Source: Nitrospiraceae bacterium
GTDB taxonomy: Bacteria; Nitrospirota; Nitrospiria; Nitrospirales; Nitrospiraceae
NCBI GenBank assembly: GCA_035623075.1
Contig: DASPUC010000043.1
Span: 1 to 64,000 of the forward strand
Direction of reading: 5' to 3'
DNA: 64,000 bases
The position numbers and the translations under genes were made by a program. Below are positions 59,246-64,000 of the stretch, in pieces. Below the pieces are notes generated by a model, which worked only from the letters and a program-made list of their open reading frames with translations, did not search any database and had not been told where the DNA came from. Position 1 is the stretch's first letter. Each line of letters opens with the position of its first letter.

Positions 59246-60505
59246 TCACGTCGGAGACTGATCCGCATCCTGTAGTTCACGAGAAGACTGAAGTCTCACT
59301 CTAAGGATCCACACCAGCCATACACCAGGCAATGCAATCAGAAACGACAGGAAGAAGAATTGAATCCAACCGACCATCGCAACCAATTCTGCCGATGGAC
59401 GTCCGGAAAAGACCCGTCCAAATGCTTCCAAGGAAGAGAGCAGAGCAAACTGTGTAGCGGTGTAACGATGGTCGCAGAGCGACATGATCAGCGCGACAAA
59501 CGCGGCGGTCCCCATGCCTCCGGTCAGATTCTCGACGACAACCGAAGTCACGAGGACTACATGGCTCTTTCCTATCCATGCGAGCCACATAAAGCCCAAG
59601 TTCGAAATGGCCTGGAGCAGGCCAAAGACCAGAAGTGACCAAACCAGCCCCAATCTCGCCATCGCGATGCCTCCTGCCAACGCACCTATCAACGTGGCCG
59701 CGACGCCAAGCCCTTTCACATACCCCACCTCGCTGATCGAAAATCCGATGCCTCCAATGAGAAAAGCCGTCTGAAGAGACGCGGCAAGGGCATCGCCGAT
59801 CTTATACAGCACAATAAGCGCGAGGAACCCCCAGACGGATGAACGGGCGAAGAGTTCTTTCAACGGACCACCGATTGCCTCTCCGAGTGTGGCTGGAGCC
59901 CCGCGAGTTTCTGACGGCTCTGGGCTGACGAGGATCGTTGCAACTCCGGTAGCCATCACGGCAGCGAGCACGAGATAGGTGGTCTGCCAGCCAAGGTGAT
60001 CGGCGAGTACTAATGCACCGGCGCTGGCAACCAATAGCGCAAAGCGATATCCATTCACCCACACAGCAGCCCCGAAACCTCGCTCATTAGGCCGAAGTAC
60101 ATCGGTCCGGTATGCGTCGAATACGATATCAAGCGAGGCGGAAAGAAATGCCACGAGCACAGCAAAGACCCCCAAGAATTCTGGGCGATCACGGGGATCA
60201 ATCAGTGCCATGAAGGCAAGACCAACGGCCACACCTAGCTGCGTGACCAACATCCATCCGCGCCGCCGACCCAACCAAGGTAGCGTGACTCGATCCATCA
60301 GCGGGGCCCAAAGGAATTTGATCGTGTATGGGAGACCAACGAGAGTAAAAATCCCGATGGTCTTCAGGTCAACACCGACGACCGTCAACCAGGCCTGGAG
60401 TGTACCGGCTGTCAGTGCCAATGGCAGGCCGGAAGCAAAGCCAAGAGGCAACATGATCTCGATGCGACGGTTCGCAAGAATCTGAAGAAGAGAACCTACG
60501 CTCAT
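59246..60505 (-). CDS. ampG: AmpG-like major facilitator permease
   Basis: 419 residues, about twelve helices. The N-terminal LPLGFASGLPLALTAGTLQAW and the loop GLPYTIKFLWAPLMDRV are the AmpG signature; DAYRTDVLRPNERGFGAAVWVNGYR is also typical. AmpG imports anhydromuropeptides from the periplasm for cell-wall recycling. Length agrees with short AmpG proteins. Related permeases (acetyl-CoA transporter type) share the start, but the first helices favour AmpG. No recycling enzymes are adjacent. Confidence 0.9.
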   Translation of the reverse strand: MSVGSLLQILANRRIEIMLPLGFASGLPLALTAGTLQAWLTVVGVDLKTIGIFTLVGLPYTIKFLWAPLMDRVTLPWLGRRRGWMLVTQLGVAVGLAFMALIDPRDRPEFLGVFAVLVAFLSASLDIVFDAYRTDVLRPNERGFGAAVWVNGYRFALLVASAGALVLADHLGWQTTYLVLAAVMATGVATILVSPEPSETRGAPATLGEAIGGPLKELFARSSVWGFLALIVLYKIGDALAASLQTAFLIGGIGFSISEVGYVKGLGVAATLIGALAGGIAMARLGLVWSLLVFGLLQAISNLGFMWLAWIGKSHVVLVTSVVVENLTGGMGTAAFVALIMSLCDHRYTATQFALLSSLEAFGRVFSGRPSAELVAMVGWIQFFFLSFLIALPGVWLVWILRVRLQSSRELQDADQSPT

Positions 60506-60638
60506 CGATTCTACCCAGAGTGAATACGGCTCCAGCCTACCATTAGGGAAGAATCCGTCATCAGAACTTTCTGGAATTTTGAAGGGGGAAGCCAGAACCC
60601 GAGCGGGCGATTGGATTTAGACAGAGTCGTCTACAACC

Positions 60639-61049
60639 TCAACAGGACTGACCATTAAAAGTGCACGGCTTATAGCGTAAGACGTCAAATTCGACGTTCT
60701 CTTGATAGATCCGTTCGTTGCCGTTGACGCCGTCCTGTTCCGGATCATTCCACATGGTGTGGTTCCACCAATAGAAGAGAGGATGGGCCTCTGTCTGGTA
60801 GACCGGATTCCCGAAATTGCTGCGCGCGTACTCTTGCACCATCCGCCCCGTTACGTAATCGACTTGGCCGTTCCCCTGGAGTGAATAGAGCATGAGAAAC
60901 AAGCGCGCTTCATGATCGTAGAGCTCGTCCACCCGCGTGTTCAGATCAGGTTCAACAGGAAGGATGTCTTTGGTCCACCCACCTGATGCAGGGAACAGGA
61001 AAAGTAGACTGAGGAAGAAGCTGACGCCAAACCGTTGCGGAGAATTCAT
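60639..61049 (-). CDS. Secreted hypothetical protein (136 residues)
   Basis: Signal peptide (FFLSLLFLFPASGGWT) followed by a soluble domain with HEARLFLMLYSLQGNGQVDYVTGR and an aromatic HPLFYWWNHTMWNDPEQDG segment. Two Cys near the C-terminus (KPCTFNGQSC) may form a disulfide, fitting a periplasmic protein. The repeated mention of acidic and aromatic residues in the DPEQDGVNGNERIYQENVE loop suggests a metal- or calcium-binding loop, but no family is recognised. Divergent from mtaB. Confidence 0.66.
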   Translation of the reverse strand: MNSPQRFGVSFFLSLLFLFPASGGWTKDILPVEPDLNTRVDELYDHEARLFLMLYSLQGNGQVDYVTGRMVQEYARSNFGNPVYQTEAHPLFYWWNHTMWNDPEQDGVNGNERIYQENVEFDVLRYKPCTFNGQSC

Positions 61050-61129
61050 GCTCGACGCACCGTCCCGCTAAAGGCGACAACGGAGCGCATCGTATCACGA
61101 GACGACGATGTCTTCAACTATCGTACGCC

Positions 61130-61159
61130 TTGCCGCCGCCTGAAGAACCTCTCTATAAT
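61130..61159 (+). promoter_or_regulatory. Candidate promoter for mtaB-miaB
   Basis: TTGCCG (61130-61135), 18-base spacer, perfect TATAAT (61154-61159). Transcription would begin near 61166, leaving a leader of about 10 bases before ATG 61176. Confidence 0.4.
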
Positions 61160-61175
61160 GCCTCCCGGCCGACGT

Positions 61176-62513
61176 ATGAAACGAGCCTCTCTCCATACTC
61201 TCGGTTGCCGGTTGAATCAGGCCGAGACAACCGTTCTGGAATCGCGGCTTCGACGAGACGGGTACCGTGTCGTCGAATTTGGTGAACCGACGGATTTGCT
61301 CGTGGTGAATACGTGCTCCGTAACGGAGGACGCGGAACGCACCTGTCGCTATGTTATTCGAAAGACGTTACGGCATTCTCCTGAAGCGTTCGTTGCCGTC
61401 ACCGGTTGTTACGCCCAAACCGGGACACACAGGTTGCGCAATGTTCCCGGTATCGATCTCATCGTCGGCAATCAATTCAAGTGGGATCTACCCTCATTTC
61501 TTCCCACGCCCCAGGCATTGAAAAAACGCGCCCAGGCGGACGTGATCCATACCAAGACAATCGATCGTGAGGACTTCGCCCTGCCCGAATACGGCGAACC
61601 AGACTCTACGAGAGCGTTCCTCAAGATCCAAGATGGTTGCAACGTCATGTGTAGCTTCTGTCTGATTCCGTTCGCACGAGGTCATGAGCGAAGCCGCTTC
61701 GTGGAGGACGTGATGCGAGAAGCATCAATCCTCGTTGAAGGCGGCTATCGAGAAGTGGTCCTTACAGGAGTGAATATCGGGCGCTATGGCCAGCGCGGCG
61801 TGGATCTTGTGGGATTGATCGAGCGACTTGAGACGATTGCGGGGCTTGAGCGAATCCGAATCTCGTCGATCGAACCAACGACGATCACGGAGTCCCTTCT
61901 CGACAAAATGGCCGTGTCGTCAAAGCTCTGCCCTTATCTCCATGTCCCGCTGCAAAGTGGAGACGACGGGATTCTGCATGCCATGAATCGTCCGTACCGC
62001 GTGGCGGAGTTCATTGCGTTGATCGAACGGGCGGCTTCCTTGGTTCCCCGACTCGGATTGGGTACCGATATCATGGTAGGATTCCCGGGGGAAAGCGAGG
62101 CCGCCTTCACGAACACGCTCCGCGTGACCGACATCCTTCCTTTCTCCTACTTTCACATCTTTACCTATTCGCCGAGGCCGGGTACGGCCGCCTCGAAGCT
62201 ATCTCACCGTGTGCCGGACCGAGTTAGCCGGGAAAGGGCGCGAAGAATGGCTGAGCTGTCACGACATAAACGGCTGACCTTCGCGGAACGACACATCGGT
62301 TGCACCCTGCCTGTACTGTTCGAATCAGGAAAGATAGATGGCCTCAGGATTGGAACGACAGCCAATTTTTTAAAGGTGGCCGCGGCTTCAGAAATCGATC
62401 TTGCGAATCAGCTGAGGCTCGTGGTGATTACCGGAGCGTCAGATCGTTGGGCTGTCGGCCAATTGATGGAAGAACCTCGACACTCTCGAACGCTGTCTCT
62501 ACCTATATTATGA
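61176..62513 (+). CDS. mtaB: tRNA (t6A37) methylthiotransferase MtaB
   Basis: 445 residues from ATG 61176 (MKRASLHTLGCRLNQAE). UPF0004 domain with its three Cys (TLGCRLN, NTCSV, TGCYAQ), radical-SAM core with CNVMCSFC (CxxxCxxC), and TRAM-like end. The TLGCRLNQAE start and CSFCLIPFARGHERS separate MtaB from MiaB. It converts t6A to ms2t6A at position 37 of ANN-reading tRNAs. Overlaps the miaB start (ATGA). Confidence 0.94.
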   Translation: MKRASLHTLGCRLNQAETTVLESRLRRDGYRVVEFGEPTDLLVVNTCSVTEDAERTCRYVIRKTLRHSPEAFVAVTGCYAQTGTHRLRNVPGIDLIVGNQFKWDLPSFLPTPQALKKRAQADVIHTKTIDREDFALPEYGEPDSTRAFLKIQDGCNVMCSFCLIPFARGHERSRFVEDVMREASILVEGGYREVVLTGVNIGRYGQRGVDLVGLIERLETIAGLERIRISSIEPTTITESLLDKMAVSSKLCPYLHVPLQSGDDGILHAMNRPYRVAEFIALIERAASLVPRLGLGTDIMVGFPGESEAAFTNTLRVTDILPFSYFHIFTYSPRPGTAASKLSHRVPDRVSRERARRMAELSRHKRLTFAERHIGCTLPVLFESGKIDGLRIGTTANFLKVAAASEIDLANQLRLVVITGASDRWAVGQLMEEPRHSRTLSLPIL

Positions 62514-63874
62514 CAACCCACTTCGCAGCACCTTTGATACATCTCGAAACATTTGGATGCCAGATGAACGAGTATGATTCTGAACTCGTTCGCTCGCTTC
62601 TGAAGCGAGAAGGCTTTGTGTTCACCGAGGATCGCGAGCGCGCCGACGTGATTCTTATGAATACCTGCGCCATCCGAGAGAATGCCCACAACAAAGTCTA
62701 TAGTCACCTCGCTGATCTCAAAGCTCTCAAGAAGCAGCGTCCGCTGGTGGTGGGAGTTCTGGGGTGTATGGCACAGAATCTGAAGGAAGAGCTCACGGAG
62801 CAACAGCCTCTGGTCGACGTGCTTGCCGGTCCTGATGCCTATCGTCAATTACCCATGCTCCTAACCAACGCACTTCGATTACAGGAGCAAGGATCAGCTC
62901 TTAAGGGGTTTGCTGTCGATCTCTCCGAATACGAAACCTACGACGACGTTGTGCCAGAACGGAACGACGGTGTGAATGCCTGGATCGCTGTTATGCGGGG
63001 ATGCGATAATTTCTGCAGCTTTTGCGTCGTGCCTTATACGAGGGGACGAGAGCGGTCACGCGACCCGGAAGGAATCGTACGAGAAGCTCGACAGATCGCT
63101 GCGCAAGGGTTTAAGCAGATCACTCTCCTGGGGCAAAACGTGAATTCTTACCGTCATGGCAGTTGGGACTTTGCCCGGTTGCTTACAGCGGTCGCTGACG
63201 TGCCTGGAATCGAACGTGTTCGCTTTACGTCCCCACACCCGAAAGATTTTCCCTCTGGCCTGATCGAGGTTGTCGCGGAGCATCCTCATGTTTGCAAACA
63301 TATCCATCTTCCGATGCAGTCCGGTAGCGATCGTATTCTCAGCCTAATGAACCGCAATTATACGAATGTGGAATATCGTGCTTTGGTGGATCGCATTCGA
63401 ACGTTCCGTTCAGACATCGTGTTGACCACCGATATTATTTGCGGATTCTGTTCGGAAACGGATGCCGAGTTTACTGAAACCTACAAGCTGATCGAAGAAA
63501 TCCGATTTTATAACGCTTATATCTTCAAGTACTCTGAGCGAAAGCATACGATTGCCGCCAGAAAATTTCTCGATGACATTCCGGAGCAGGTGAAGGCGGA
63601 ACGGGTTACCAGGCTCGTCGACCTTCAACATCGGATTTCTTACGAATACAACCGGTCATATATCGGCACCACAGTCGAGGTCTTAGTTGACGGTAATTCC
63701 AAACGCTCTGATTCTCAGTCAACGGGAAAGACCGATGGCAATGTCACCGTTGTCTGGGATAAATCTCTCATTACCTGTCGGCCGGGAGATTTCGTCGGAG
63801 TGCCGATCCTTGATGCCTCAGCATCTACGTTGTTCGCCCACACACGCCCACAAGCACGAAAACTACTCTGCTGA
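62510..63874 (+). CDS. miaB: tRNA-2-methylthio-N6-dimethylallyladenosine synthase MiaB
   Basis: 454 residues from ATG 62510, overlapping the mtaB stop by 4 bp. UPF0004 Cys in ETFGCQMNEYDSE, NTCAIRENA and GCMAQ; radical-SAM CDNFCSFC in MRGCDNFCSFCVVPYTRGRE; C-terminal TRAM domain (about 385-450; IGTTVEVLVDG). Adds a methylthio group to i6A37 of UNN-codon tRNAs, including the tRNA-Leu(UAA) encoded here. The 126 bases to the window end hold no recognised gene. Confidence 0.96.
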   Translation: MTTHFAAPLIHLETFGCQMNEYDSELVRSLLKREGFVFTEDRERADVILMNTCAIRENAHNKVYSHLADLKALKKQRPLVVGVLGCMAQNLKEELTEQQPLVDVLAGPDAYRQLPMLLTNALRLQEQGSALKGFAVDLSEYETYDDVVPERNDGVNAWIAVMRGCDNFCSFCVVPYTRGRERSRDPEGIVREARQIAAQGFKQITLLGQNVNSYRHGSWDFARLLTAVADVPGIERVRFTSPHPKDFPSGLIEVVAEHPHVCKHIHLPMQSGSDRILSLMNRNYTNVEYRALVDRIRTFRSDIVLTTDIICGFCSETDAEFTETYKLIEEIRFYNAYIFKYSERKHTIAARKFLDDIPEQVKAERVTRLVDLQHRISYEYNRSYIGTTVEVLVDGNSKRSDSQSTGKTDGNVTVVWDKSLITCRPGDFVGVPILDASASTLFAHTRPQARKLLC

Positions 63875-64000
63875 CGCCTTGCTGTAGCTACAAGCCTTCA
63901 CCGAACAATTCTGAACAGCAACGCTCAGCGAATGTCCGTCCGGTGCCGGCTTTGGAAGAAATCCTCTAGTCGAACGCCCCGCTCTCTCTGATCAGTTCAA

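Noticed and set aside
63875-64000. Possible 3' end of a minus-strand gene at the window edge
   Set aside because: The only longer frame is preceded by a stop at 63999-63997 and has no start codon.

Overview
The window looks like a chromosomal stretch from a Gram-negative bacterium, most likely a Nitrospirota (Nitrospira-type) genome. Support: a full outer-membrane lipoprotein route (Lgt, Lnt, Lol transporter, Pal, many lipoproteins), a surface-adhesin-E type gene remnant, a cobalamin-dependent class II ribonucleotide reductase, small GYD and Lrp/AsnC-type domain proteins, moderately GC-rich even codon use, and a topoisomerase VI gene pair. The phylum call is inference from gene content; no rRNA is present. 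The region is mostly ordinary housekeeping sequence, with one insertion-sequence remnant at the left edge.

Layout. 1-522: tail of an IS3-family element followed by an adhesin-E gene that has lost its signal peptide. 779-4541 (minus): a GlrK/QseG/GlrR-like two-component operon with a sigma-54 activator. 4668-12517: membrane protein, ClpB, ComM/YifB operon, small regulatory-domain protein, oxidoreductase. 12591-17839: dienelactone-hydrolase-like protein lacking its nucleophile, hypothetical proteins, two PilZ-type genes, tRNA-Leu(UAA), YtxH protein, then a long perfect hairpin. 18183-26899: lgt, and on the minus strand a compact run thioredoxin-like / zinc ribbon / AddB / AddA / TPR lipoprotein / zincin. 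27096-30867: small proteins and the topoisomerase VI B-A operon. 31297-32984: GYD protein, lipoprotein, Pal. 33137-41318 (plus): lnt, prfB (with the programmed +1 frameshift), lysS, lolC/E, lolD, outer-membrane barrel, lipoprotein. 41420-48935 (minus): LysM lipoprotein followed by a complete trpE-G-D-C-F-B-A cluster with short AGCTGATAGC-type repeats in its spacers. 49161-54383: ligA, CorC/HlyC-like CBS protein, rlpA, ACT protein, an endonuclease-fold-like protein. 54530-58407: nrdJ with an upstream region carrying an NrdR-like box, a promoter and DnaA boxes. 58408-63874: small membrane proteins, AmpG-like permease, secreted protein, and overlapping mtaB-miaB.

How the genes work together. Three themes dominate: envelope and lipoprotein biogenesis (lgt, lnt, lolC/E, lolD, pal, rlpA, ampG, LysM and TPR lipoproteins, Glr-type sensing), DNA maintenance (AddAB, topoisomerase VI, LigA, NrdJ), and translation/tRNA function (prfB, lysS, mtaB, miaB, tRNA-Leu). 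A full tryptophan pathway from chorismate is encoded. No CRISPR array, prophage or recognisable defence island was seen. The most notable items are the topoisomerase VI operon in a bacterial context, the nrdJ control region, the hairpin at 17883-17951, the nucleophile-less hydrolase and two zinc-ribbon microproteins.
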